A stretch of 45,731 nucleotides of DNA from an uncultured Eubacteriales bacterium (GCA_902778055.1 CACYWL010000020.1:1-45731), one strand, 5' to 3'; shown: positions 6,875 through 15,183, counted from the first letter of the stretch. The notes: generated from the sequence alone by a model not told the origin. Numbers and translations: made by a program.

Positions 6875-7564
6875 ATGTTCGTTGATCTTCACATGCATTC
6901 CTGTCTCAGCCCCTGCGCGGATGACGACATGACTCCGGCCAATATCTGCGGCATGGCGCATCTCAAGGGACTCGACGCGATTGCCGTGACGGATCACAAT
7001 ACGGCAAGAAATCTGCCCTATGTAAAGGAAGCCGCGGATTACTACGGGCTGATTCTGCTGCCGGGGATGGAAATCACAACGAAGGAAGAGGTTCATCTGC
7101 TTGGGTATTTCCGGGATGTGGAGACGGCGGTGCGCGTCGGGGAAATCTTCAGCAGCCATCTTCCGCCCATGAAGAACAGGCCCGATTTCTTCGGAAATCA
7201 GCTGGTCATGAATACGGATGACGAAGTGCAAGCCGTCGAGGACCGACTGCTGATCGGGGCGACGGATCTGTCCCTGCAGGAATGCGCGGCGCTGATCCGG
7301 GAAAACGGCGGCGCTCCGGTGCCGGCGCATATCAACCGGGGGCACGGGCTGATGGTGAACCTGGGCCTGTTTCCGGAGGATGTGGATTTCCCGGTCGTGG
7401 AGGTAAGGCCGGAGCTGCAGGTCAACGAAAAGCTGATCGCCGGAAAGCGAAGGCTCCGATCTTCGGACGCGCATCATCTCGGGGATATTCTCGAGGCGGT
7501 GTACGATCTGCCGGTGGAGCGGTTTTCACTGGGCGGACTGTTTGACGCGGTGAGCGGAAAGTGA
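6875..7564 (+). CDS. PHP domain metal-dependent phosphoesterase
   Basis: Protein of 229 aa with the four PHP motifs: 'DLHMHSCLSPCADDDMTP' (residues 4-21), 'VTDHN' (about 39), 'PGMEITT' with the Glu ligand, and 'PAHINR' plus 'SDAHHLGDI' near the C-terminus. These bind two or three metal ions. Relatives hydrolyse nucleotides, 3',5'-bisphosphates or short oligonucleotides; the substrate here is unknown. As the last gene of the HydS cluster it may make or remove a signalling phosphate. Close homologues often accompany HydS in Clostridia, which supports a functional link rather than chance. Confidence 0.8.
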   Translation: MFVDLHMHSCLSPCADDDMTPANICGMAHLKGLDAIAVTDHNTARNLPYVKEAADYYGLILLPGMEITTKEEVHLLGYFRDVETAVRVGEIFSSHLPPMKNRPDFFGNQLVMNTDDEVQAVEDRLLIGATDLSLQECAALIRENGGAPVPAHINRGHGLMVNLGLFPEDVDFPVVEVRPELQVNEKLIAGKRRLRSSDAHHLGDILEAVYDLPVERFSLGGLFDAVSGK

Positions 7565-7571
7565 TAGGATG

Positions 7572-7642
7572 AGCGTCCGTTCCCGAAACCGTGCCGGGTG
7601 TACAACGAAGCCGGCATGAGGACGCACGGGGAACGGGACGCT
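7572..7642. ncRNA. Two-tier inverted repeat upstream of yicC
   Basis: AGCGTCCGTTCCCG (7572-7585) pairs with CGGGGAACGGGACGCT (7627-7642) over 14 bp with two single-base bulges. An inner TGCCGG (7592-7597) pairs with CCGGCA (7611-7616). The element lies between the PHP stop and the yicC ribosome binding site (GGGAGG, 7648-7653). No T-run follows, so it is more likely a processing or stability element, or a leader RNA, than a terminator. No family is recognised. Confidence 0.45.
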
Positions 7643-7661
7643 GCGATGGGAGGAATATCAG

Positions 7662-8534
7662 ATGCAGAGCATGACGGGCTGCGGAAGCGGAACAGCGGGC
7701 CGCGGCGGCTGGGAAGTGACAGTGGACCTGAAAGCGGTCAATCACCGTTTTCTGGACGTGAGCCTGAGACTGCCGCGAAATCTGCTGTTTCTGGATCAGA
7801 TGATCCGCGAGAGGCTTTCCGCAGGGATCCGGAGAGGACATGTGGATGTCTATCTGAATGTCCGGAATACGGAGGAAGGTACCCGGGAAGTACAGACGGA
7901 TCTTCATCTGGCCAGAGCCTATGTTCAGGCAGCCCGGAGTATCGGGGACACGATCGGAGGCTACCGGGAACCGGACGTGATGGAGCTGATGGGGCTGGAG
8001 GGAGTTGTCACGCTCACGGAGCGGGAAATGGATCAGGATGCCGTAATGTCCCTCTGCCGGGAAGCTCTGGAGGAAGCGATTTCCCAGCTGACCGCGATGC
8101 GGGCCCGGGAGGGCGTACATCTCCGGGAAGATCTGAAGATGCACCTGGACGCCGCCGCGGAGCTGAGGGAATCCATTCTTTGCCGGGCGCCCCATGTGGT
8201 GACGGAATACAGAAGCCGCCTGGAGAGCAGGCTGGCTCAGCTCGGCGCTGCGGGAACGGATCCCCAGCGGCTCTCCCAGGAGGTGGCGCTGATGGCGGAT
8301 CGCTGCGCGATTGATGAGGAGCTGGCCCGGCTGGAAAGCCATATCCACCAGATGAACCGGTATCTGGAAACGTCCGGGGAGATCGGAAAGAAAATGGACT
8401 TTCTCGTGCAGGAGATGAACCGGGAGGCGAACACCATCGGTTCCAAAGCTTCGGACGCGGAAATTGCCCAGCGGGTAGTGGACCTGAAAAGCGAGATTGA
8501 AAAGCTGCGGGAGCAGGTCCAGAATGTGGAGTGA
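7662..8534 (+). CDS. yicC: YicC family endoribonuclease-like protein
   Basis: Protein of 290 aa, the normal family length. It begins 'MQSMTGCGSG' and has 'VDLKAVNHRFLDVSLRLPR' (about 20-38), the family hallmark, and a C-terminal 'MDFLVQEMNREANTIGSKA' followed by 'VVDLKSEIEKLREQVQNVE'. YicC proteins have been linked to RNA turnover (small-RNA decay in E. coli) and act as metal-dependent endoribonucleases. It is 3 nt upstream of remA and heads the yicC-remA-gmk-rpoZ-coaBC run seen widely in Clostridia. Confidence 0.92.
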   Translation: MQSMTGCGSGTAGRGGWEVTVDLKAVNHRFLDVSLRLPRNLLFLDQMIRERLSAGIRRGHVDVYLNVRNTEEGTREVQTDLHLARAYVQAARSIGDTIGGYREPDVMELMGLEGVVTLTEREMDQDAVMSLCREALEEAISQLTAMRAREGVHLREDLKMHLDAAAELRESILCRAPHVVTEYRSRLESRLAQLGAAGTDPQRLSQEVALMADRCAIDEELARLESHIHQMNRYLETSGEIGKKMDFLVQEMNREANTIGSKASDAEIAQRVVDLKSEIEKLREQVQNVE

Positions 8535-8537
8535 AAA

Positions 8538-8783
8538 ATGCACCTTGTAAATATCGGATACGGAAACATGGTACACGCGGAAAGGGTTGTCACGGTGGTT
8601 GCTCCCGAGGCAGCCCCCATCCGGCGGATGATTTCCGACGCACGGGACCGGGGCCACGTGATCGACGCGACCTGCGGACACAAGACCAAGGCTGTACTGG
8701 TGATGGATTCGGATCATCTGGTGCTCTCACCGCTGATGCCGGAAACCATTGCCGGAAGAATGAACCCCAGAAAGGAGAACTGA
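8538..8783 (+). CDS. remA: Extracellular matrix regulator RemA (DUF370)
   Basis: Protein of 81 aa, the family length, with 'LVNIGYGNMVHAERVV' at the N-terminus and 'RGHVIDATCGHKTKAVLVMDS' type sequence in the middle, ending near 'LSPLMPETIAGR'. In Bacillus subtilis RemA is a DNA-binding activator of matrix and osmoprotection genes. Its target set in this organism is unknown. It sits between yicC and gmk, its standard position. Confidence 0.92.
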   Translation: MHLVNIGYGNMVHAERVVTVVAPEAAPIRRMISDARDRGHVIDATCGHKTKAVLVMDSDHLVLSPLMPETIAGRMNPRKEN

Positions 8784-8788
8784 CAGGG

Positions 8789-9391
8789 ATGAAGGACCGC
8801 AGAAAGGGCATGCTGCTGGTGATCTCCGGCCCCTCCGGCGCGGGCAAGGGTACCCTTGTGGACAAGCTGCTGAAGAAGGACCCATCCTTTCGCTTTTCCG
8901 TCAGCGTGACGACGCGCGAAAAGAGAAAAAACGAAATTGAAGACGTGCATTATCACTTTATTTCTGAGGCGGAATATGATAAACTGCTTGAGCAGGACGC
9001 GTTCCTGGAGCACGCGAGCGTCCATGCTCACCGATACGGCACGCTGAAAAGCGAGGTTTTTGAACGGATGGAGCGCGGGCAGAACGTGCTGCTGGATATC
9101 GATCCCCAGGGGGCGCGGACGGTGATGGAGAAGGTTCCGGACTGCGTCAGCGTCTTTATTCTGCCCCCCAGCTTCTCGGAGCTGAAGGTTCGCCTTCATA
9201 CCCGGAATACCGAAAAGCCCGAGGAGATCGAGCGCAGGCTGAACAACGCCCGCGGCGAAATTGCCCAGATGAGCCGGTACCGCTATCTGATCGTCAACGA
9301 TGATCTGGATCTGGCCTTTGAACAGCTGACGGCTGTCGTGAGGGCCGAGAAGCAGAATTCATCGCGGTATTTTCCGGAGATCGGGGAATGA
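8789..9391 (+). CDS. gmk: Guanylate kinase
   Basis: Protein of 200 aa from the ATG at 8789, 11 nt after AAAGGAG. The frame is open further upstream but that part overlaps remA and is not family-like. Walker A is 'SGPSGAGKGTL' (residues 11-21). The GMP-binding region reads 'SVTTREKRKNEIEDVHYHF' and a third motif is 'VLLDIDPQGA'. It phosphorylates GMP to GDP in the cytoplasm. Confidence 0.96.
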   Translation: MKDRRKGMLLVISGPSGAGKGTLVDKLLKKDPSFRFSVSVTTREKRKNEIEDVHYHFISEAEYDKLLEQDAFLEHASVHAHRYGTLKSEVFERMERGQNVLLDIDPQGARTVMEKVPDCVSVFILPPSFSELKVRLHTRNTEKPEEIERRLNNARGEIAQMSRYRYLIVNDDLDLAFEQLTAVVRAEKQNSSRYFPEIGE

Positions 9392-9447
9392 AGCCGCGAA
9401 GCCGCATCCTTCCCGAAGCAATGATTACTATTTAGGAGGAAAAAGAA

Positions 9448-9657
9448 ATGTCCATTGTTGATCCGAGCGTTCTGGAGCTTCTGAATCATGCTGACAGCCG
9501 CTATACCCTGGTTGTGGAAGCCAGCAAGCGGGCCCGTGAAATCGTCAGCGGAAGCACCCCCGCCATCAATGCGGAGGGCATGAAGCCCCTGAAGGCCGCT
9601 GTGGAGGAGATTAACCGGGGACTGCTGAGCTATGAAAGGCCCGGCGAAGAGGAGTAA
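9448..9657 (+). CDS. rpoZ: RNA polymerase omega subunit
   Basis: Protein of 69 aa with a strong TAGGAGG site. It contains 'SRYTLVVEASKRAREIVSG' (residues 11-29), the omega signature, and the C-terminal 'KPLKAAVEEINRGLLSYERP'. It supports assembly of RNA polymerase. Position after gmk and before coaBC is standard. Confidence 0.94.
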   Translation: MSIVDPSVLELLNHADSRYTLVVEASKRAREIVSGSTPAINAEGMKPLKAAVEEINRGLLSYERPGEEE

Positions 9658-9663
9658 GCTGAA

Positions 9664-10866
9664 ATGGATTTATCCGGCAGAGAGATCGTGCTGGGCGTAA
9701 CGGGAGGCATTGCCGCGTACAAAAGCGCGGATCTGGTCTCCCGTTTGCGGCATCTGGGGGCCCGTGTCAGCGTGATTATGACCAGGAACGCCACGGAGTT
9801 CGTCGCTCCGCTCACCTTTCAGACGCTGAGCGCCAATCCGGTGACCGTGGACACCTTTCAGAGCCCGGAGTACTGGAATGTGGAGCATGTAGCGCTGGCC
9901 CAGCGGGCTGAGGTGTTTGTCATCGCGCCGGCCACGGCCAATATTCTGGCCAAGATGGCGCATGGAATCGCGGATGACATGCTGAGCACAACCGTCCTGG
10001 CAACGAGTGCGCCTGTGCTTGCGGCGCCCGCGATGAATACCGGCATGTGGCAGGCGAAAGCGACTCAGGAGAATATACGCATTCTCCAGGAGCGCGGAGT
10101 CCGCTTTGTCGGACCCGGAAACGGACTGCTGGCCTGCGGGGATGTCGGCGCAGGACGGATGAGCGAGCCCGCGGAGATTGTCGAAGCCATCCATGCGATT
10201 CTGAACGCCCCGAAGGATCTTTCAGGGCTGAAGGTGCTGATTACTGCAGGGGCCACCAGAGAGAGACTGGATCCGGTACGCTTTCTGACCAATGACTCCA
10301 GCGGAAAAATGGGCTTTGCCCTGGCTGAAGCGGCCAGGGATCGGGGCGCGGAGGTCACCCTGATCAAGGGAGCCACCACGGCGGCAGTTCCCGCAGGCGT
10401 CCGCATTGTTCCGGTTGAAAGCACGGAGGACCTTCTGCATACCATGCTGGCCGAGACGCCGGCCCAGGATATCATTATCCAGGCGGCCGCCCCGGCGGAT
10501 TACCGCCCGGAAAAGCTTTCCCCTGTCAAAATCAAAAAACAGCAGGGGGAGGAACTTGTGCTTCGGCTGAAGGAAACTCCGGATGTGGCCAAGGCCGTCG
10601 GAGAGGCCAGACGGCCGGGACAAACCCTGGTGGGGTTTGCTGCGGAGACGGATCATCTGAACGAAAACGCTCAGGCCAAACTGGAAAAGAAAAAACTCGA
10701 TATGATTGTCGCCAACGATGTGACCAGGCCGGGCGCGGGTTTCGGGACAGATACGAATATCGCGACCCTGATTACACGAAACGGTATGCTGGAGCGCCCG
10801 CTGCAGAGCAAGCGGGCACTGGCGGAGGATATCCTGGATCAGATTTTGAAGCTTCGAAAGGTCTGA
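9664..10866 (+). CDS. coaBC: Bifunctional phosphopantothenoylcysteine decarboxylase / phosphopantothenate-cysteine ligase
   Basis: Protein of 400 aa of normal length. The CoaC flavoprotein half starts 'REIVLGVTGGIAAYKSADLV' minus the last residues and has the catalytic His region 'WNVEHVALA' and 'APAMNTGMW'. The CoaB ligase half starts near residue 186 ('LKVLITAGATRERLDPVRFL') and includes 'AAPADYRP' and 'VGFAAETD'. It performs two consecutive steps of coenzyme A synthesis. It ends 17 bp from the convergent rsfS gene with no obvious terminator between them. Confidence 0.96.
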   Translation: MDLSGREIVLGVTGGIAAYKSADLVSRLRHLGARVSVIMTRNATEFVAPLTFQTLSANPVTVDTFQSPEYWNVEHVALAQRAEVFVIAPATANILAKMAHGIADDMLSTTVLATSAPVLAAPAMNTGMWQAKATQENIRILQERGVRFVGPGNGLLACGDVGAGRMSEPAEIVEAIHAILNAPKDLSGLKVLITAGATRERLDPVRFLTNDSSGKMGFALAEAARDRGAEVTLIKGATTAAVPAGVRIVPVESTEDLLHTMLAETPAQDIIIQAAAPADYRPEKLSPVKIKKQQGEELVLRLKETPDVAKAVGEARRPGQTLVGFAAETDHLNENAQAKLEKKKLDMIVANDVTRPGAGFGTDTNIATLITRNGMLERPLQSKRALAEDILDQILKLRKV

Positions 10867-10883
10867 AGGGAACGGAATCCGGA

Positions 10884-11249
10884 TCAGTCCGGAACCGACT
10901 GGTCAAAGGGCAGGGCAATCGCGTTGGTTCCGTCTGTCCAGAGGCGGTCCAGATGATAGAAGGCGCGTTCATCCCGGTGAAACAGATGAATCAGAATATG
11001 ACCGTAATCCAATACTACCCAACGCCCTTCCCGGGCGCCTTCGGAGCGGCGAAGCGGAATGCCTTCCCGGGCCATCATTTCATCGACATCCTCCGCAAGG
11101 GCGCTGACCTGCGCGGCCGTGCGGCCTGAGGCAATGATCATGTAGTCGCAGATGACGGTGAGATGGCCGACCTTCAGGGCAGTGATTTCACCCGCCTTGT
11201 GGTCGTAAAGCGTCTGGGCAATGTTGAGTACAAGTTCCTGATCCTGCAT
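10884..11249 (-). CDS. rsfS: Ribosomal silencing factor RsfS
   Basis: Protein of 121 aa beginning 'MQDQELVLNIAQTLYDHKAG', with 'DYMIIASGRTAAQVSALAEDV', 'EGAREGRWVVLDYGHILIHLF' split across strands of the fold, and 'REFYHLDRLW'-like 'RAFYHLDRLW' near the end. RsfS binds L14 on the large subunit and blocks subunit joining under starvation. It is transcribed after nadD-yqeK, its usual partner, 63 bp downstream. Confidence 0.93.
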   Translation of the reverse strand: MQDQELVLNIAQTLYDHKAGEITALKVGHLTVICDYMIIASGRTAAQVSALAEDVDEMMAREGIPLRRSEGAREGRWVVLDYGHILIHLFHRDERAFYHLDRLWTDGTNAIALPFDQSVPD

Positions 11250-11312
11250 TTTTTTCTTCCTTTCCTTCTGATTTTATTTGTTGATACGGCCGGCCCGGAC
11301 AGGGCGGGCCGC

Positions 11313-12512
11313 CTATTTTTTATGGGAACGAACCTCAGGGAGGGTTTTCAGCCAGGCAATGGTCTCCTGAGTGCGGGGATGAAGATATTTTCCCCGGGAA
11401 CGGACGTAGGCCGCGGTTCCTTCCAGACTCATGAGCAGCGCCCGCTCCAGGGATAGTTCGGAGAGAAGGCGGACCTGCTCGAGCAGGGGATAGCTTTCCC
11501 GCGTCGGCTCAATGGAATCGGCCAGACAGACACACATGGCCAGCCGTGACATGCCGGCGTGCCCCGTATTGTGATAAGCGATGGCTTCAAGCACCTCAGG
11601 ATCCGCCATGCCGTATTCGTTTCGGGCTACCCAGGCTCCCACCAGACTGTGCATCAGCGCGTTGCTGGACAGAATGGCCGGATCATCCGTCAGGGCGTGC
11701 TCAACTGCGATCCTCCGCATTTCCTTCAGAGGAAGGCACTTTGCACAGTCGTGCAGCAGACCGGCCTGCTCGGCCTGGCGGGCATCAATGCCGTGAATGC
11801 GGGCCAGCCTGTGTGAATACGCGGCCACGGAAAGGGAATGGGCAAAACGCCGGGGGTTCAGGGCAGCAAACAGCTTTTCGATCCATTCATCCGACCGGTC
11901 CTCCCTCCGGGGCATACCATAAAGCCCTTTCAGGGCACAGTATTCCCGAACCGGAGAATAGAGGCCGGGCGTCGGCTGACCTTCAGCGAGATGCTCCCGG
12001 ATATCCGTCGAAGAGGTGGTGACGGGCGGCATCTTCACCATGGAAAACCTGGCTCCCATCTCGGTAAGGCGGGCTTTTTCGGCATTGAAGGCTTCGAGAA
12101 GATAATCTCCCGCCCGGGGACAGACCAGGAAGGTACATAGAGGAAGCACCTCCTCGACCCTGTACCATCTGTGAAGCTTCAGAAGCCCGTCCGTACCCAG
12201 AATAAAAAACAGATCAGCCCGGGGATGAAGCTTTTTCAGCGCGAGAAGCGTATCCAGCGTGTAGGTCGGGCCGGGATGATCCAACTCGAGCCTGGAGGGG
12301 ACAAGACGGGAATCCTGGGAACAGGAGGTGACGACCATTTTCCAGCGATCCTCTTTGTTCAGAACGCTGGATTTATAGGCAGGATCGCCGGCCGGAATCA
12401 CGTACAGACGATCCAGACGACAGGTGTCGAGAGTACTGAGAGCCATCCGGATGTGTCCCTGATGAATCGGGTCAAATGTTCCGCCGAGGATCCCGATACG
12501 TTCTCTGGCCAA
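11313..12512 (-). CDS. nadD-yqeK: Fused nicotinate-nucleotide adenylyltransferase NadD / HD-domain hydrolase YqeK
   Basis: Protein of 399 aa from a TTG at 12512, with AAGGAGG 8 nt upstream. The frame runs on to 12980 but that part overlaps rpsT antisense and is not family-like. NadD occupies about residues 1-200 with 'GGTFDPIHQGHIRMAL' and 'TSSTDIREHL', adenylating NaMN in NAD synthesis. YqeK follows from about residue 210 with 'HSLSVAAYS', 'GLLHDCAKCLP' and 'AIAYHNTGH', the HD metal site; YqeK enzymes hydrolyse diadenosine tetraphosphate to ADP. In most relatives these are two adjacent genes; here no stop separates them. Confidence 0.93.
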   Translation of the reverse strand: MARERIGILGGTFDPIHQGHIRMALSTLDTCRLDRLYVIPAGDPAYKSSVLNKEDRWKMVVTSCSQDSRLVPSRLELDHPGPTYTLDTLLALKKLHPRADLFFILGTDGLLKLHRWYRVEEVLPLCTFLVCPRAGDYLLEAFNAEKARLTEMGARFSMVKMPPVTTSSTDIREHLAEGQPTPGLYSPVREYCALKGLYGMPRREDRSDEWIEKLFAALNPRRFAHSLSVAAYSHRLARIHGIDARQAEQAGLLHDCAKCLPLKEMRRIAVEHALTDDPAILSSNALMHSLVGAWVARNEYGMADPEVLEAIAYHNTGHAGMSRLAMCVCLADSIEPTRESYPLLEQVRLLSELSLERALLMSLEGTAAYVRSRGKYLHPRTQETIAWLKTLPEVRSHKK

Positions 12513-12603
12513 AGACGCGCCCTCCTTCTGTGAAAACAGATTTATTATAATCCATCGCAGGACGGGAGAAAAGGGGGAAAATAAAAAAAGCCGAAAAAAA
12601 CAC

Positions 12604-12632
12604 TTGCAAATCAATCGGAACCGTGATACTAT
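12604..12632 (+). promoter_or_regulatory. Sigma-A-type promoter of rpsT
   Basis: TTGCAA (12604-12609), 17-nt spacer, TACTAT (12627-12632). It lies about 50 bp upstream of the rpsT start and is divergent from nadD-yqeK. Confidence 0.8.
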
Positions 12633-12683
12633 TACGCGCGGTGATTTTTTACCCGTATTCCTGCTGTAGGGAGGTGAACCACG

Positions 12684-12950
12684 TTGCCGAATATCCAGTC
12701 CGCCAAGAAACGCGTGAAGGTCAGTGAGAAGAAGAACCTGAGGAACCGGATCATCAAGAGCGGTGTCCGCACGGCTGTCAAGAAGTTTGACGCTGCGGTT
12801 TCCGATGATCCCAAGAATGCTCAGGCTCATCTGTCCGCTACTGTTGCAGCGATCGACAAGGCTGCGAGCAAGGGCGTTATGCATAAAAATGCCGCCAGTC
12901 GTAAAAAGGCCCGTCTGGCCAAGCTGCTGGACAAGGCTGCCGCGGTTTAA
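12684..12950 (+). CDS. rpsT: Small ribosomal subunit protein bS20
   Basis: Protein of 88 aa starting at TTG 12684 with AGGGAGGTG upstream. It reads 'MPNIQSAKKRVKVSEKKN' followed by the typical Lys/Ala-rich helices ('KAASKGVMHKNAASRKKARL'-type end, residues 63 onward). It binds 16S rRNA during assembly. A TTG start is also found for E. coli rpsT, where it matters for autoregulation; a similar effect here is inference. Monocistronic between its promoter and a terminator. Confidence 0.96.
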   Translation: MPNIQSAKKRVKVSEKKNLRNRIIKSGVRTAVKKFDAAVSDDPKNAQAHLSATVAAIDKAASKGVMHKNAASRKKARLAKLLDKAAAV

Positions 12951-12979
12951 TCGAACCGCCGCCTTTTCACGCTCTGTCA

Positions 12980-13018
12980 TAAAACACCCTTCCGTCTGAT
13001 GGCGGGAGGGGTTTTTTA
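12980..13018 (+). terminator. Intrinsic terminator of rpsT
   Basis: ACACCCTTCCG and CGGGAGGGG form a stem with a small bulge, followed by TTTTTT. Confidence 0.8.
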
Positions 13019-13062
13019 GGATTTACGACGAAAAAAGCCTGGAAAAAGGCCAAAAAAATCAT

Positions 13063-13090
13063 TTGAATGAACCGATATTCATGCTATACT
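13063..13090 (+). promoter_or_regulatory. Promoter of cdaA-cdaR
   Basis: TTGAAT (13063-13068), 16-nt spacer, TATACT (13085-13090), 37 bp upstream of the cdaA ATG. Confidence 0.75.
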
Positions 13091-13127
13091 TTTTCCAGAG
13101 TGACCGTAACGAAGGAGGAGCCCCGGG

Positions 13128-14003
13128 ATGAATGACGTCATGACCACGACCAACAACATGGTCTGGAACCTGACCCATCGGCTGGGCCTCGTGGATGTGC
13201 TGGATATCGTCATTATGGCGGTTATCCTCTACGAGCTGCTGATTCTGCTGCGGAGAACCAGGAGCAGCGCCCTGCTGAAGGGCGCGTTCCTTCTGCTTTT
13301 GATCGTGGCCCTGAGCAATCTGCTGGGACTGACAAGCCTGAACTGGCTCCTGACCAGCATTCTGAACAACGGCGCGGTCGTGCTGGTCGTCCTTTTCCAG
13401 CCGGAAATCCGGAAGGGCCTTGAAAAAATGGGACGCAGCACGCTGCTGAACAAGGGAGCGGAACGTCCTGCCGATCTGGACCAGCAGGAGCGGATCGTTT
13501 CCGAAATCGTTCAGACGATGCTGGATCTGAGCCGGAGAAAGGTCGGAGCGCTGATCTGCTTTGAACGGATGACGGGGCTTCAGGATGTCATCGATACGGG
13601 AACCAGGCTGGATGCGGAGATTTCCGCCCCGCTGCTGGAAAACATTTTTGAACCGAATACGCCCCTGCACGACGGGGCCGTGCTGATCAGGGGAGAAAGG
13701 GTGGAAGCGGCTGCCTGCATTCTGCCGCTGACCGAAGCGCGGGGTGTTTCAAGGGAGCTGGGAACAAGACACCGGGCCGGCATCGGACTGAGCGAAAACT
13801 CCGATGCGGTGGTGCTGATTGTTTCCGAAGAAACCGGAACCATGAGCATGGCGCGCGGCGGCGTTTTGAACCGCCCCCTGAACGAGGAGGATCTTCACCG
13901 GATCCTGGAGGAAATCTACACGCAGGAAACCTCCTGGATTCTCTCCATCATGAAACGCTTCCGGAAGGACCGAAAGGAGGACCTGAATGCGTCAGCATCC
14001 TGA
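13128..14003 (+). CDS. cdaA: Diadenylate cyclase CdaA
   Basis: Protein of 291 aa, membrane-bound. Three hydrophobic helices occupy about residues 20-85 ('VDVLDIVIMAVILYELLIL' is the first). The DAC domain has 'PLHDGAVLIRG' (DGA motif) and 'GTRHRAGIGLSE' (RHR motif), both needed to make c-di-AMP from two ATP. c-di-AMP controls potassium and osmolyte balance and wall homeostasis. The 17-nt overlap with cdaR indicates coupling. The usual third gene, glmM, is not here. Confidence 0.95.
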   Translation: MNDVMTTTNNMVWNLTHRLGLVDVLDIVIMAVILYELLILLRRTRSSALLKGAFLLLLIVALSNLLGLTSLNWLLTSILNNGAVVLVVLFQPEIRKGLEKMGRSTLLNKGAERPADLDQQERIVSEIVQTMLDLSRRKVGALICFERMTGLQDVIDTGTRLDAEISAPLLENIFEPNTPLHDGAVLIRGERVEAAACILPLTEARGVSRELGTRHRAGIGLSENSDAVVLIVSEETGTMSMARGGVLNRPLNEEDLHRILEEIYTQETSWILSIMKRFRKDRKEDLNASAS

Positions 14004-15057
14004 AGGAAAAACCGGTTTTCCCGGAAGAGTGATTCACGGAATTGAGCACCTGATCCTCCACAACGGATGGTTCAAGCTTCTGGCCGTGCTGATCAGCGTC
14101 CTGCTGTGGGCGGGATTGATCAGCCAGGATGAATCACTGACCCGCGACAAGGTTTTCAACGATGTCCCCGTCAATGTTACCGGTACGGATACCATGAAAA
14201 GAAACGGCTATATCGTGACCAGTGACATGAACAGCCTTCTTTCCGGCGTAACCGCTGTGGCTGCGGTTCCGCAGCAGCAGTACGAACGCGCGGATGTTTC
14301 CTCCTACAATGTGCGAGTGGATCTGAGCCGGATTTCATCGACCGGACCGCAGGAGCTCCGGCTTACCAGTTCCAATTCGTCCAACTTCGGCAGGATTACC
14401 AGCCTGACTCCCTCGAGTGTCACGGTGGATGTGGAGGACTATGTGGTCCGGTACCGTATTCCTGTCTCCGTCAGCCTTTCAGGAGAGACACCGGAGGGTT
14501 GGTATATGTCCACGCCCAGCGTGGATCCGCCTCTCGTTGTGGTGAGCGGCCCCCGGAATCTGGTCAACAGCATCAGCCGGGCCCGGGTTTTTATCAATCC
14601 GGATGAGCTGGACTGGTCGGAGGGAACTTCGGTTTTCTCTGAAGGCCTGACGCTGTACAACCGCAGCGGAGAAGAGGTCAGAAGCCCGCTGCTTGAGGTG
14701 AGCTACGACGGGATCAATGTGGACAGCGTTGTGCTGGAAGCAACCATTCTGCCCACCAAGAGCTTTGATGTCATCAGCATGCTCGGAACGATCAACAATG
14801 TTCCGGACGGGTATCGGGTGGAATGGATCCAGGTCAGCCCCGAAACGCTGACCGTGGCCGCCCGGAGCGAGGTGCTTGACCAGCTGACCGATCTGGCGCT
14901 GAGCGAGCATTATATTGATCTGAACAACATGACGGAAACGACCAGCTTCCAGATTAAGGTAGCAAAGCCCAGCGAAGATGCCATTCTGAGCAACGATACG
15001 ATTACCGTGACGGTCAATGTGGAACCTGTGGATTCAAATGACGCGAAATCGGAATAA
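13987..15057 (+). CDS. cdaR: CdaA regulatory protein CdaR (YbbR repeats)
   Basis: Protein of 356 aa. A single membrane anchor lies at about residues 27-47 ('FKLLAVLISVLLWAGLIS'), followed by an extracytoplasmic region of YbbR-type beta repeats (for example 'VPVNVTGT', 'YRIPVSVSLSGETPEGW', 'KSFDVISMLGTINNVPDGY'). In Bacillus and Listeria CdaR contacts and modulates CdaA. The start overlaps the cdaA 3' end, with AAAGGAGG just before it. Confidence 0.9.
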   Translation: MRQHPEGKTGFPGRVIHGIEHLILHNGWFKLLAVLISVLLWAGLISQDESLTRDKVFNDVPVNVTGTDTMKRNGYIVTSDMNSLLSGVTAVAAVPQQQYERADVSSYNVRVDLSRISSTGPQELRLTSSNSSNFGRITSLTPSSVTVDVEDYVVRYRIPVSVSLSGETPEGWYMSTPSVDPPLVVVSGPRNLVNSISRARVFINPDELDWSEGTSVFSEGLTLYNRSGEEVRSPLLEVSYDGINVDSVVLEATILPTKSFDVISMLGTINNVPDGYRVEWIQVSPETLTVAARSEVLDQLTDLALSEHYIDLNNMTETTSFQIKVAKPSEDAILSNDTITVTVNVEPVDSNDAKSE

Positions 15058-15183
15058 AAGAAAAGAATTCTGACGGATGAATCCGGATAGACGGCTGCAG
15101 ACTGCAGAATTCTTTCGGCCCCCAAAGGCCCATGAAGGGAATCACAGGCAACGTCCGAACGCCGCGCGAAGGGAGGAAGCAGA

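Noticed and set aside
4757..7477. A 906-aa open frame on the minus strand across the HydS cluster
   Set aside because: It lies antisense to five genes with clear conserved motifs and has no recognisable domain or ribosome site. Open antisense frames are common with this codon bias.
7598..8314. A 238-aa Gly/Arg-rich open frame overlapping yicC
   Set aside because: It is out of frame with yicC, low in complexity and has no domain; yicC is full length.
8531..8788. Upstream extension of the gmk frame
   Set aside because: It overlaps remA out of frame, and the family start matches the ATG at 8789.
12513..12980. Upstream extension of the nadD-yqeK frame to 555 aa
   Set aside because: The extra 156 residues lie antisense to rpsT and across two promoters; TTG 12512 has an ideal ribosome site.
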